Positions 35,201 to 47,100 of a stretch of 64,000 bases of DNA are shown here, piece by piece. The notes beneath the pieces are model-generated. The model was not told where the DNA came from, did no database searches, and saw nothing but the letters and a program-made list of their open reading frames with translations. The stretch spans positions 1-64,000 of the forward strand of contig JAGQDJ010000193.1 of the NCBI GenBank assembly GCA_022885665.1. The letters run 5' to 3'. The first letter of the stretch is position 1; each line of letters opens with the position of its first letter. This stretch comes from Triops longicaudatus. Its lineage: Eukaryota > Arthropoda > Branchiopoda > Notostraca > Triopsidae. Both the position numbers and the translations under genes were made by a program.

Positions 35201-35329
35201 GATGAAGCTTTGTTGCATAGCTATCGTCTCAGTGCAGGCCCGGGCTACTTGGGTCACTACGTCATGCTTCAACACAGTACCAAGGGAGAAGACGCGTGTA
35301 GCATATGCTCACAAGCAACACCAATCTGA
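29214..35329 (+). CDS. VKR: Venus kinase receptor with extra N-terminal solute-binding-like domain
   Basis: Eighteen exons: 29214-29340, 29420-29633, 29720-29875, 30265-30429, 30497-30911, 31147-31534, 31616-31769, 31878-32058, 32159-32389, 32442-32689, 32755-32925, 32998-33207, 33282-33468, 33549-33720, 33792-33945, 34388-34500, 34549-34756, 34858-35329. Product 1321 aa. Signal peptide, best from an internal Met at residue 11 (MNFFFMFNYGLFLLVASLAS). Residues about 43-350 look like the OpuAC (glycine-betaine) periplasmic-binding fold (NLEVWVPPDF, CGSLGPGGRFGWFMP). About 410-830 is a GABA-B-like Venus flytrap (YIGGIFPITG, GILGPACSDTVEPIAGVSR). One TM at about 863-884. Kinase about 915-1190 with GEGAFG, VAVK, HRDVACRN, DFGMTR and insulin-receptor-type activation loop YEHDYY, all intact. 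Family role: ligand-activated tyrosine kinase of invertebrates, linked to reproduction. The exon 4 donor GTTTCG is weak but frame-consistent. Confidence 0.9.
34101..34287. mobile_element. Pogo/Tigger-like non-autonomous element fragment in VKR intron 15
   Basis: The 442-bp intron 33946-34387 holds the phrases CACTATAGCGAACGCTTGTT, GAACTTCGGCTATAATGAAC, then GTCCCATTTGGAATTCGTTA and AGCGAAGTTTTAGTGT. Repeated TTCG(C/T)TATA(A/G)CGAA-like words ending in an AAAACTTCG terminus are typical of pogo-type MITEs. This is judged from pattern memory. Boundaries and target-site duplication are not resolved, and no transposase is encoded. Confidence 0.45.
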
Positions 35330-35626
35330 GAGAGCGCGAGCTCTGGAAAGGACCACTATAAACGAATTTTTTTTTTTATCCAGAAACTCCACATTTCAAT
35401 GATTTTGGGGGCCACATCAACGAAAGTGAAAGTTTTTGCATTTGCAGTGTTCTGAACAGCAAAGTTATATTCATATTTATTGACAGTATTTCTACCTCAG
35501 AAGAACAATTCTCTAACTTCATCATTTACAATTCGCGACGTACAGGGACAAAATGTGAAACGAAAATACGCAAAACTTGACCAGAAACCTGAGTATGTTT
35601 TACTGTCCTAAGGCAGGGAAATATAA

Positions 35627-35632
35627 AATAAA
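35627..35632 (+). terminator. Polyadenylation signal, receptor kinase gene
   Basis: AATAAA about 300 nt after the stop at 35329 on the coding strand. It is the first canonical hexamer I found downstream. Use is inferred. Confidence 0.5.
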
Positions 35633-35656
35633 AATGAGATTTCCGTCTAACACGAC

Positions 35657-35662
35657 TTTATT
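35657..35662 (-). terminator. Polyadenylation signal, ACOT13
   Basis: AATAAA on the minus strand about 53 nt beyond the ACOT13 stop. It lies only 25 nt from the receptor kinase signal on the other strand, so the two transcripts probably end in, or overlap across, the same few dozen bases. Confidence 0.55.
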
Positions 35663-35714
35663 ACTTAAAATACAATTTTACACGTGGCAGTGCTACTATT
35701 CTAGGAAAGTTACT

Positions 35715-36272
35715 TTACTGATTCCCAATAAACTTCGTATGTGAGCCGCGTACAACAACATCACCTGTCTCTTTATTTTTTATTTCTACCGACAAGAAGG
35801 CAAGAGTTTTACCTATTTTTTCTATCTTGGCGTCAACTAAAATATCTTGACCCATCCTGGCAGCTTTCAGGAACCTATAGAAGTAAAGAAGAGTTACTTC
35901 AACTGGATGAATCTGTTTTCGAATCTGTTTAGCTTACGTTACGTGAATGTCTACTGAAACTCCAGGCGCCATACGAGGATGGGTGAGTAAGGCCATGGTA
36001 GAAACAACGTCTACAAGAGTGGAGGAAAACCCGCCATGAAGATTACCCATTGTGTTAGTATGCTCTTCTTCAACTTTTAATTCGGTGACGCAACGACCCT
36101 CCGTTCCTTCTATTACTTTCATCTGCAGTTAAAATTTCTTAAATATGGTAAGATTCGACCTATTTTCAATGCAAATTGACCTGACTTTTTCCATGACGCG
36201 ATCGAAACCTTTCCCATCTCGCAGGATTCGCTTCAACGCAGCTTGAAGAAACTGAACCTTGGTCGCGGCCAT
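35715..36272 (-). CDS. ACOT13: Acyl-CoA thioesterase 13 (Them2-like hotdog thioesterase)
   Basis: Three exons: 36272-36186, 36122-35938, 35874-35715. They join in phase to 143 aa (human 140). The single hotdog domain carries EEEHTNTMGNLHGGF, LVDVVSTMAL and PGVSVDIHVTFLKAA, then MGQDILVDA and GKTLAFLSVEI, ending HTKFIGNQ. The Asn of HTN, the HGG turn and the Asp of LVD correspond to the catalytic set described for human Them2. Role: hydrolyses medium/long-chain acyl-CoA, mitochondrial or cytosolic. The exon 1 donor GTCAGG was chosen over the adjacent AG|GTCAAT because only it preserves the frame. Tail-to-tail with the receptor kinase gene. Confidence 0.93.
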
Positions 36273-37120
36273 CGTAAAATTATACACTCTTTAAAAGGTG
36301 TCGGAAACAAGATGTTTTTCTGTCTCGTCTGTATTTACTATAGGAAATATTTCCTGTGAGCAGCGCCTCTATGTCCTATTTCAGTCTCCGGTTTACGTCA
36401 AGGATATTCGAAAAAAGATAACGCCGCTAGGTTATCTTTTTTTTTAACAAAAAGTTCGGCCGTCATAGATGGTAACATTTGAATTTTCAGTGTCTACGTC
36501 ACAGAACTGCAGCCAATCAGCGTGAAGGGCCATAAAACCAATTGCCAGTCATCGTAAATGTTTTATTCTGACTTAGAATTTGATTTTATTATGCATTATC
36601 TACTAATTAATTTATTTATTTCGTATAATTAAAATTAATATAAACTCGCAACATTCCGTCATGTATTTTCCGTGTACTAACAATGAAATTTTGTGTATCC
36701 AAAAACGCTGTTAGAAACATTCGAAATGTTAAAAACGAGAAAAATTTGGGAAATAAATATGCGAGTGCAAGCAATAAAAAAGAAGGTAGAAGAGATGCGT
36801 CACGAAACATGAGTGGAATCGTGCTTCCATTGAGCTAATATTACGTATCTTTTAGATCAGCTCTTGTGACGTATGAGCTAATATAGTTGAAGAAAATGAA
36901 TGGAAAAGTAATTGAAATATATGAAAAGTAAGTATGTCTCCACTTGGCATAGTCCGTTCGAAATGGCGGCATTCCAATGACGTCACAAGTAAACGTCATC
37001 GTCTAACCTTCTTTTCATTAACATGGTTCCGCCATTCCGTGGCGGGAAGCGATGGCGTCACTGACTAGTACTTCACGAAAATGCTAGCAGCGCGCCTTTT
37101 TCTAACGAAACCATGCTAAT

Positions 37121-37234
37121 GAGCAGGAGCGCAGTTAGGATTTTTTTCGGAGGGAGGGGGCGGGGGCACTAAGATTACTTGCACGAAAGAAAATAACTTC
37201 GGGGGGGGGGGGGGGGCCGTCGCTGCGCTCCTGC
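37121..37234. repeat. Short inverted-repeat element with internal G-rich core
   Basis: GCAGGAGCGCAG near 37123 and its reverse complement CTGCGCTCCTGC at 37223-37234 flank about 90 bp of G-rich sequence. That core includes GGAGGGAGGGGGCGGGGGC and a run of 16 G at 37201-37216. It could be a tiny non-autonomous transposon. The right arm is also followed by a repeat of CTAATGAG, which precedes the left arm. Confidence 0.45.
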
Positions 37235-37293
37235 TAATGAGAACATACATTACTTGCTATGTGCTCCTTCTTGACGGAAAATGTATGTTATAC

Positions 37294-37322
37294 AGAAATA
37301 CAGGAAAAATTCCTGTATTTCT
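37294..37322. repeat. Perfect 13-bp inverted repeat with 3-nt loop
   Basis: AGAAATACAGGAA, then AAA, then TTCCTGTATTTCT. The arms pair perfectly. It is not near a gene end (ACOT13 starts 1 kb away and SNRK 2.4 kb away), so a terminator role is unlikely. It may be a MITE remnant or a chance AT-rich palindrome. Confidence 0.7.
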
Positions 37323-38331
37323 TGCTAAATACACATTTTTCATGTTCTTAAATTTTCATTGATTCATTTGTAAGTTTATTCATTTCTGTTTAAATTCATT
37401 TCTTCACATATCAATTAATCTACAGTTCACGAGAGCCGATTTAAATAGCAACGAATTTACCCTCAGTGGAAACAAATGTTTCTTTCAGACTCATGTTTTG
37501 CAAAAAGCACATGACGTACCCTTCTTTGAAATGTATGCACTCGCGTCTTCATGTCCCGTGTTTTCCTGACTTATAAGGTTCCAAGTGCGAAAGAAATGGT
37601 GATACACTTAATTTATTCAAGTCTTCACGATTAGCGCATTGCAATCATTCATTACAATCGACTGTTTGAACCACTAACAGGCCTCGCCTACATTGATATA
37701 CAATTAAAAAATCGATTGCTTGCAGCTTAACACTAAATCGTAAAAAAAGGGGCGACTTTCTACACGTGAATAAAAGATAAATATATTTAAAAAAAATACA
37801 AACTAACACACTTTTAGGAATTTTCGGGGTGTTTTTTTTTTCATATGCAGTTTTCTCGGACACTTGGCAGTCCCTTATGTTCACCATTATAAAATTATTG
37901 TATCGGGGTGGGTGGGGGGTGGATGTAAAACCCCTATCCCTCCATCTTAGTACGGGTTTGTGTGAAGATTTCACTGCTCTCGTCAATGGCATACATTGGA
38001 GTGGAATAGTAAAATCAATTCAATTTTGGTATTTTCTTTTTTTAAAAAAAAGAATTATTTAGCAGAACAACGAGCGTAAACCTTTGAAAGTGCGTTCTCG
38101 AAACCAAACGGTCATGTAGAGGAGAATCGCGTCCATTGTAAGCAGGGTTGTGATTTTGAGACCAGGCCTCGGTCCCAGTATCAGGGATACCTTGTAACCT
38201 TTATACTGTGGTCTAGGTCTCGTCTCGATCTCGAGAAGGTCGGTCTCGACAACAACCCTGCAAGTTCAAATCGGTACAAGTCTGATTTAAAGTGACGCAA
38301 CTGACCTATCTTTGGCATTGACTTTAGGTTA

Positions 38332-38392
38332 CGTTTTGTATGTTTAGTTAGGTTAGGATGGGATAGGAAAACTAGGAATCGAGGAGACGGGG
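38332..38392 (+). repeat. Dispersed repeat, copy A
   Basis: Shares GTTTAGTTAGGT (38342-38353) and AGGAATCGAGGA (38374-38385) in the same order with copy B at 46432-46490. The intervening sequence is similar but gapped. Probably part of an uncharacterised interspersed repeat. Confidence 0.45.
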
Positions 38393-39749
38393 GTTTATAA
38401 AAAGAAAAGTAGCCGAAACCTTTTGCAGCTAAAGTTTACTGCAGACGTATTATCTCGCTGATTCATTTTATTAGCTGTGTTAAATCCACAGCGGTTTTCG
38501 CGAGCATTCATTTATTTGCGCATGGGTGTTCCCACAAGCTTGAACATCCTGAACTCAGTATCGCTAGATTCTCTTTCGTCTTTCGGATTTTAGAATGCTT
38601 TGTGTTATGGCTGTCAATAGAGTGTAGATTGTTAATTTCGTGCAGATATTTTGTGGATATTTGTTTGTGTAAGATTATTCAAAAGAATTCCCCAAGTTTT
38701 TCATTTAACGTGTAAGTATCAACTGGTGGTTAAGCTTGTTACATATGATTAGGCAGTATTTTGCATTCTCTATGCTCAATAGCTGGGCTGTTTGATTGCC
38801 TAGGGTCTTATTATCATAATATTTTACAGCGGGGTTGTAGCAGTATGCATAACAATAACAGTAGAAGTACTTAGTAATATTAACTCTAGCATGACTAATA
38901 GACGCGCAGACACATTGCTGGTTTAGCAGTTTGTTTCTGGAATGCCAAATATCTGGTCAATGGGCGCTAAGTATAGAAAATCGTCCAGCATTGCCAGGAT
39001 CTAAAAAAAATATTTGAAAAAAGACTAAGGAAAATGAGATGCTTCATTCAGACTTTCCGGGTCGGACTGCCTTTTATAAGTAATGGAAAATAGTTAAAAA
39101 TCTCTCCAGATGTCGGGGTATTGCACTTCGTACAGTATAACGTCACGGAATAATTATAGCCTGATTTCCAGGGCCAGATAGTGTGAATTCTATATAGATT
39201 GTAAAAAGAACGGTATTCGTTATACTTGGTGTGGGGTTAGCGAGAAAGTACTTAAGACTTGGCAGCATGTTAAAAGTTCTTATGCCCTTCCGTCTTTTTG
39301 TGGGAGGTTCTTACTAAAAACTAGGCATAAAGGGTGTTCTACACAAGCCACCCGAACTATAATTGAAGGCTATTATGTGCATAGCTGATAAGGCTTCTGA
39401 GCCTTAAAGAAGGTCATCCGCAATACAGCCCTGAAATTGCCCACTCAACAGCTCCTTGTTCTGGATTATTCTCATTCCATGTTGTGATTATAACAGGCCA
39501 GCAGATTTATTAACTTGTTAAAAAAAGGTTTGGGTAGGTTTTAGATTGGGCTAAATTAATGGAGTTTTACCGGGATTTGGCAACCGAGATTTGAACTTAA
39601 TGTACGTGTTAATGCGTATATTTTCAGGTAACACTTGAATACGGAGTATGGTACTTGCAAGGCGTCCAATATGCGTGGCATAAGTGAACCTGAGTGTCGT
39701 ATTGGAGCTGATTTTGAGAAAACAAGATAGAAGCATACTGTCGTCAAAC

Positions 39750-42700
39750 ATGCAGAAAGTATTTGGGCGGGCAACGTCGAACAGTTCCGGCTCTTCGGCG
39801 TTTTACGATGGCAAGATCGCTGGCATGTATGATTTGGAAGAGACGCTGGGGCGGGGACACTTCGCCGTTGTCAAATTAGCTAGGCACGTCTTCACAGGAG
39901 AGAAAGTGGCTGTTAAAGTCATTGACAAAACCAAATTGGATGAAGTTTCGCGAGCACATCTCTTTCAAGAGGTAAGCCAACTTCGTGTTTGCCGAGAAAA
40001 CCGTGTACGAATTTGTTATTCCAGGTACGATGTATGAAGCTGGTACAGCATCCCAATGTCGTTCGTTTGTACGAGGTTATCGACACGCAGACAAAGTTGT
40101 ATTTGATCCTAGAACTCGGCGACGGAGGAGATTTGTATGATTATATAATGAAACACGAGCATGGTTTGAATGAAGAGTTGGCACGCCATTATTTTCGTCA
40201 AGTAAATTAAGGCACCAAAAAATGCATGGCAGTAGAAATATAGCAATTGATTTAAATTTCTCTAAAGGTCGTGCATGCAATCTCTTATTGCCATAAGCTT
40301 CACGTTGTCCATCGAGATTTAAAACCCGAAAACGTCGTGTTTTTTGAGAAACTTAACATGGTGAAGCTGACTGATTTCGGGTTTTCTAATCGATTCAACC
40401 CTGGCCAAAAACTCGAGACCTCATGCGGCTCATTGGCTTACTCAGCCCCGGAGATTTTGTTGGGAGACTCCTATGATGCGCCTGCTGTAGGTAAGAGCCA
40501 TTTGATACCCAAGTCGCAGTTTACGCGAATATGGTCTATGAATATCTGGAATGTCTGACTTTTGTCTCGGTTCAACCGAAAACCTCAACAAACCGTGAAG
40601 TCCAGGAATGTTTTTCGGCGTAAAACGCGTCTTAAATGTATTTGTAAAGAAAATATCACTAAGGTGATGGTTTTGGCAGATATCTGGTCCCTAGGCGTCA
40701 TTTTGTACATGTTGGTGTGCGGGCACCCGCCTTTCCAGGAAGCCAACGACTCAGAGACCCTAACGATGATAATGGATTGCAAGTATACTGTTCCGGCTCA
40801 CGTTTCCGAAGGTTGTCGGAGGTAAGTTGTTTAGATGTAATGAGAACATTGAGTAATGGTCCATCTTTTTTTCCCAAACACAAAAAATTAAACTAGGCTG
40901 ATTGGGCTCATGTTACAAAGAGAACCTGAGCATCGTGCTACCTTAGATGGAATCGCTAATGATCCTTGGTTGCAAGCAGGCTCGCCGGTCACACCAGCTG
41001 ACTACTTGCCTCTGGTTTCTAGGGAACATTTGTCTGAAGAAGATCACGCCCTTATAATCCAGAAAATGGTCAATGGGAAGATTGCTACCAAAGAAGAAAT
41101 TTTAGAGTATGCAGAATTAATGCTTAATTGAAATTTAATATTGTTGTTACCTTTTTTACGTTCCTCATTGAAATTATTTAAGTCGTTGTAATAAAAAAAA
41201 ATTCTTCCCAGATCATTGGATAAAAATGAGTACAACCAAATTACCGCCACATACTTCCTTCTCGCAGAAAGAAAACTTAGAGCTCAGCGCCAGGAACAGG
41301 CTCAGATGATGAACCAAGCTCAGCGGCCTTCAAGCTTGCCACCGGATAAGCTGTAAGTACAACTTTGCTTGTGTAGCTTAGTATACGCAGTAACGATTTT
41401 TAAACAAATCTCATTTTTGATTCCAAAGATCTGTAGCTAAGGAACGGGCTGTTGTACCTGCCTTGCTTGTTGATAAGAAAAGGCATACTGTTTTGACCCC
41501 CGTTCATGTACAAGAAGCGGCGCCGAAAGCCGACTCCCCCGAAGTAATAAATTGTTTACTTGACTTTAAAATTAAGTTTTACATTCATGAACTATGTTTT
41601 CATGTCCAAAGTATGCATTTAGTTTTATTCCGGTCTGTTATGCGTAGTATTATATATTTTTGTTCGAGTATAAATTTGGTTCGAAGAACATCGATGTAGT
41701 CTCGTCTCAGATTGTGTATAGTTCTTCGTATTTTTAGTTTGTGTTTTGTCAACTTTCAAAATTGCTGGTTTCATAATTGTATGTTTTTAGCCTCCAAGAA
41801 GACAACGACAATGCAGTATTGTTGCCGAAGAGGACGAGGACGCGTTGTCGGGTGCTGGTAGTACTGGGCGACGGAGCCAACGTACTTCGAATTCCTCATT
41901 AGCAAGCAGTCAGCGCTCGTCGAGTAGTTCGCTGGCTAACCAGCGTGCCTCGAACCAAAACCTGGCTCAGTCCTTACGTAACAGGGGTTTGCTCAACTCC
42001 TCGGGCGTTGCCAACAACCACAATCTCCCCACCAAGAGCATGCATTTAGACTTGGATAAGGAAAACAGGCTGAACCAACCTCCAGGAAGTGGCACAGGGA
42101 CGCCGCATGAGTCACTTGGAGCAAAAAATACTCCCGCTCCCTTTCCTACTACCTCGAATCTCGGTTTAGGCTTTCGCAGTCCGCGAACATCTCCTCTGAC
42201 TTCTCCCGTGATAGCGCCCCGCACTGTACCGGCAGCGCTGTACCGGACCCCGAGTGGCGAAAGAACGTCAGGGAAGAACACGCCCTGTTCCTTGTCTCCA
42301 ACCTCCCCTTCTACGCCGTCCTCACCTGCGTCGTCCAATTCCCCGTCCTCGCTCATGTCACCCCCTTGTGGGGGAAATCTTACCACGGTCTCATCTGCCT
42401 TGGGAGGCGCAAGTAAGGGGCGATCCATGTCTTCGCCTAATAGAATGTTACACGCGGTGCGCAGTTCTCCCCAGCTGGTGCTCAATGAGATTTTTGAGGA
42501 AGGGGAAAACGAAAGTGAAAACGAAGCAATGGATCACGTGGATCTGCATAGCCGGAACCGCACTAGAGTTGATGTCGCCTCTTCCTCTAGATCACACCAC
42601 CATCGCAAGTCTCACTGGCGAGCCAGTTCGTTAGAAAGTCGCGTGACGTCATCGAATGTATCAAGTTCTACTGCCTCGAATCCTTCGCCGAATTTGGTCC

Positions 42701-44160
42701 GGCGGTACGAGCAGCGCCGGAAGATAGCAAAAGCTCGCACCGCGTCGTGTAGCTCGTCGGATGCGAGTGATGAGGACAGCGACGCTCGCAAAAAGCGAGC
42801 CGAAAAGTTGAAAACGTTCCCTCGGCGGGATTCGCATGACGATTCCAGTGATCCGGGTAACGATAACGATAGGACCAATGGCGGAGGAGCAGGGAACAGC
42901 CAAGGGACTCAAAGCACTGGCCAGCCAGGGACAGGGAGTCGAACAACATCTTCCAGTCACGGTACCACGGATTCCAAAAGTACCGGTAATGACCAGCATT
43001 CCAGTTCCCAAGGAAAATCATGTCCTTTAGCACGTGAAGAGACGGAAGAAGAAGAAGAAGATGAAGGGGAAGACAGAGAGACATCCACGCCTACAAGATT
43101 GTACACGCCCCATCGGAGATCTAGCGCCTCCTCCCACCGTCACAGGTACCGCATACGTGCTGCGAACGTTGTAGGTAGCGATACGCTATTACGTTCGTCG
43201 CAGTCGCTGACCTCCTTAGCGGAAGTTTGTGAGAATGGTGAGTCACCGACGCTGCGTGGCGCGAAATCGAAACCCAATTTGTTGCAAGTTTCAGCTGCCT
43301 CAGGGAAAGTGCTCCAAGCGCGCTCTACTGGTGATGTTACCAATCCTTCTGACGCGTTACCTCAAGCCTCGTACGACGACTTGTTACAAAGTCCGCTCTC
43401 GTTAGTCTTAAGCCGAGAATCCTCTTGCATTCAGCGGAAAACAACAGATCTGGTGGAAACTAAACCGCGCCCAGCGAGTGTAATCATTAGCGTCACTTCC
43501 GTAGAGATAAAAAATTGCGTGGTGAGGGATGATTTATCATTGAGGACATTTCAGGGAATCTCGAATGAGTTGAGCATCGTAGATCACGCAGATACCAGCC
43601 TTACGCTGAAGACCAAAAGCCTTGGGCGGGACGCCAAACTTGCAGTACATCCTTCGATGAAGTCCTCGCCAGACGGTGGCACCACTCCCGCAAAGGCTCA
43701 TGGCTTAAAGGGGACTTTCAGGCGTCTGCGGCATCCGAAAAATGCAATAGACAAAGAGCGTCGGGTCTCCGGAGAAGAAGTCAGCTCCGGGGCGGGGCTT
43801 AGTTCTAAGCATTCGAGCTTTTCATCATCGTCGGCAAGCCAGAGTGGGAGTTTGCGTAGTCGACTACATAAAGCCAAATCACTCGGGTCGCTGGTCAAGG
43901 AACGTTTGTTGTGTGAGGCGTCGCAGTGTCAGTTTGAGTTGTGGCGGCGATTTGGGGGAAAGAAAGTGGGCGGTAGTGGTGGCGGAGATTTGAATAGCAG
44001 CGGAGCGACGGCTTGGAAGAAGACATTGGGTTGGACCAAACTCCGTTCCACAGCTGGGGCCATAGATAAAGAATTTTTGCTAGCACCACTTCCTTTACGT
44101 ACGTGCGCCCATGGAGTTACGCATGTACAGGGCGTGTCTACTCGCTGTAGTCTCTGTTAA
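39750..44160 (+). CDS. SNRK: SNF-related serine/threonine kinase
   Basis: Eight exons: 39750-39971, 40025-40201, 40268-40490, 40680-40821, 40897-41106, 41212-41352, 41429-41543, 41791-44160. They join to 1199 aa (human about 765). Kinase domain about 27-285: glycine loop GRGHFAVVKLA, VAVKVIDK, HRDLKPENVV, DFGFS. The T-loop ETSCGSLAYSAPE has the Thr that LKB1 phosphorylates in AMPK-related kinases. A C-terminal helical segment (EEDHALIIQKMVNGKIATKEEI) matches the SNRK UBA-like region. The remaining about 790 residues are one exon of Ser/Thr/Pro/Gly-rich, likely disordered sequence with acidic stretches, ending in a short Cys/His tail. Start 39750 matches family N-termini; an in-frame ATG at 39684 would add 22 residues. 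Confidence 0.93.
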
Positions 44161-47100
44161 CTTCGCCAGAACTCTTTCCCTGCTGTTAGAAAGTGCATGC
44201 ATGCAAGAAAAAAGCAACAATCAACATAAGTCATTGTCTATATTAGTCACTAGTTTCACCCTTTGTGTATACTTGTGAAGACTCGGGAATCTCAACGCAG
44301 TTAGGTTGGTAAATTTTGCGTTACCTATTGAGCACTGTAGCTTCGAACCACAAGAACGAACAAAGTCGGTGTGAAAGATCTATGTATTGAAATGGTTGCA
44401 AAAGTTACTGTACACGAATTCTGTTAAAAGAGGATAAGCGCAGTATATTGAAAGCTAGTTACTATATGCAAGGCTCTTTTTATTTTGAGGTGAATGTTGT
44501 GTTAGTTATACTGCATGTAACAAAAATAGGGTAATAATGCCGCCAAATTGATTGGGAATGGTATTTGTTACAATTATTTGTATGTTAGCTAAAGATGAGG
44601 TGATCAGAAAATATTTTTGTGTAAGTTGAGTATTTATAAGAGTGATGTCATGTCAGTTCTTAAATGTACAGTCGTCGCAAAGAAGTCTTGACTTTTTTCT
44701 CTTGAAAAAAAAACAACAGATTTTTTCTTCTTTTTTGTAAGGGGATGGGGTGGTAACGGTACCAGCTGTAAATGTATCTCGAGCATTCAAATGAGCTTAT
44801 GTGAAATTACCATGCCGTGAATTAGTAATTGCAATTCCATGGAAAACAATTGTTTGCTGAAATTACTGTTTATTTGGAGATATCGTTAAAAGGATTCAGT
44901 AGAAATTCGTATAAAAGTAGGCATTAGTAAGAATTTAGGTGTTGAATTTAAGTCTCAAAAAGGTAAAAACAAAAGACATAAGGACTATATAGAAAATCAG
45001 TCTTACAATTCCGTTGCTGTAGACAGTAAAACGAGTTAGACGCGAATTAATGCCGTAATCACGCGAATTGTGTAAGTTACCCGAAATCCAGGGGAAAATC
45101 CGTTGATAAAACGGGAATGTGAGCTTGATAATGCGGTGTCTAAAAGTGTCCCACACGACTTCATCAACGTGAAAATAAAATATGTTTCGGCTAGTTTTAG
45201 AGTGAAAAGGAAACACAAAATTCAACTTTTTTTTAGAAAAGAGTGCAGAATCGAATAAACTATTGATTTTTTACGTGGGTGATCGCACGTGAGATATTTC
45301 ATTTTTGACGTCCGAGTTCAAAGTTACCTCACGCCGGCACAACTTTGAATGCGAACAAGATACTGGATGACAAAAATTAAGAAACAGGTTTTTGGCAGAT
45401 TTTTTTTCATTACTTCAATGTTAATGTGGATCACAGTAGACCATTTTTTATTGAATAAATGACTTTAGTTATTTTAGAAAAAAAAAATATGAATGAAAAA
45501 GACCAGAAGAAGAAAGACTCAAGCATTAAAATGTACATTTCTTTTCAGATTCGTACTTGGTTGCACTTCTTAGGGTTTTATCTGCTACTTAAGTCGTTCC
45601 TGAACAGTCTTTGCAACTTTGAGTGCTATCGTCTATGAACTGAGTATAAAAGCGTTTTTCCTCGAAAATCTCGTCTTCCCTGACCCTGACGCGCTGCTTT
45701 CCATCCTAGCCTTGAAAAAATCCGTTAGCTTTATCACAGGAAAAGGGTCAGAGTTTGCTAGACAATTTTGAATATCGAATTTACCCGAAGACAAAAAGCT
45801 AAGACTGTGCTTCGATTTCGGTGGCAGAAATATGGTCAGTGTAGCATAATTCTGGAAAAAAGTATACTCTGACTGTCTTAGCTGTCCTTTGATTGCGAAA
45901 ATCTAAGACACTGAAAATGTGACAGAAGTCTCTTTACTTACATTTTTTGTTGCCAGGAAATTTGTCAAAAGAAAAACTTGATTTTGGTATTCAAAGATAG
46001 CTTTTTCATCGCTGAATCTGAGCACACCTATTTTGTCGCATCATGTTGCGTAGTTGAGACGCAGTAAATGGCCTAAGATTTCATATAAAATGTTCAAATC
46101 TACCCCATTTTTTCAAATAACATCAGTTGACGGTAAATATAATGTAAATTATGCCCTATAAATAGCCATTGAAAAAAATGAGCGGGTTTTACTCGAAAAG
46201 TACTTACTACCATGACATGTCTTCTTTATTAACTACAATAATTAATAGTCAATAAAAGCAATTAATCAATTTAAACAGTAACGTTAGACTGAATCTCGCC
46301 TAAATTTAAAAGCTACAAACGTCTCGTTTCTCAGTTCTTCAAAACAATACCGTTGCAATTCTGAAATACTGTAACGGACTACGTGTTTTTGACAGACTGG
46401 TCACAATTTTGTTAAAATTGGTAAAATTATCTTATGTTTTGTCAGGTTTAGTTAGGTCATGATGAGAATAAGAGGAATCGAGGAGGGGGAGTAGGAGAGA
46501 AATAATAACAAATTTAAATAACAACGGTATACTATTTCCATAACCAAAACCATCACACTGTTAAGATACGACTTTAACGCTAAATGTGTTTACTGGCATT
46601 CGACGCATACTAACAGAAATAGAATTAAGAATTAGATAGAAATGAAAAACAGCATGAATCATAAAGACGCACAGGTAACCATCAAATCACAACACGAAAC
46701 GCTGGGGCAACGAGAACAGCGCAGTCAAATTGTTCCTTTGAGCTAATTTGGCTCGGTGAAGGTGCTAAGTTAAGTTGCTCTTCCGGCCGCTGGCAAAATA
46801 GCTTTATCCAACTCCCTACGAAATCACCAACGAAATGCACAGCGTTTATGGGAAGCTTGCTGAGCTAAAACCACCCTGTGGGGGGCGCCACACTTCTGGC
46901 CCTATATAATAAGCTGTGCTACTTGCATAGCGAATAAGAAGCGATACAACTGTGAATGCAGAATACGGTAGCCTGGTTCCGATTCGTAAGTTAGGCTGCC
47001 CTGTTCTATCTGCAATCTCCCCTCCCCTTCCCCAAGGTTTACACTTTTCCGTCATCGTTGTAAACAATTTTCAGAAACTTGTGCACGGAATGAAACGACA

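Larger units (their letters stand above)
36273..39749. other. Divergent spacer with repeats, ACOT13 to SNRK
   Basis: About 3.5 kb between two divergent genes, with no supportable coding sequence. The 37645-37992 (-) frame is low complexity. It contains an inverted-repeat element with a G16 tract (37121-37234), a perfect hairpin (37294-37322), a GAGACC/TCTCG-rich stretch at about 38155-38265, and one copy of a dispersed repeat (38332-38392). The SNRK 5' UTR must lie at the right end. Confidence 0.6.

Noticed and set aside
41967..42485. 172-codon open frame antisense to the SNRK tail
   Set aside because: It is the mirror of a codon-biased Ser/Pro-rich exon. The SNRK frame joins the kinase exons in phase and this one has no domain.
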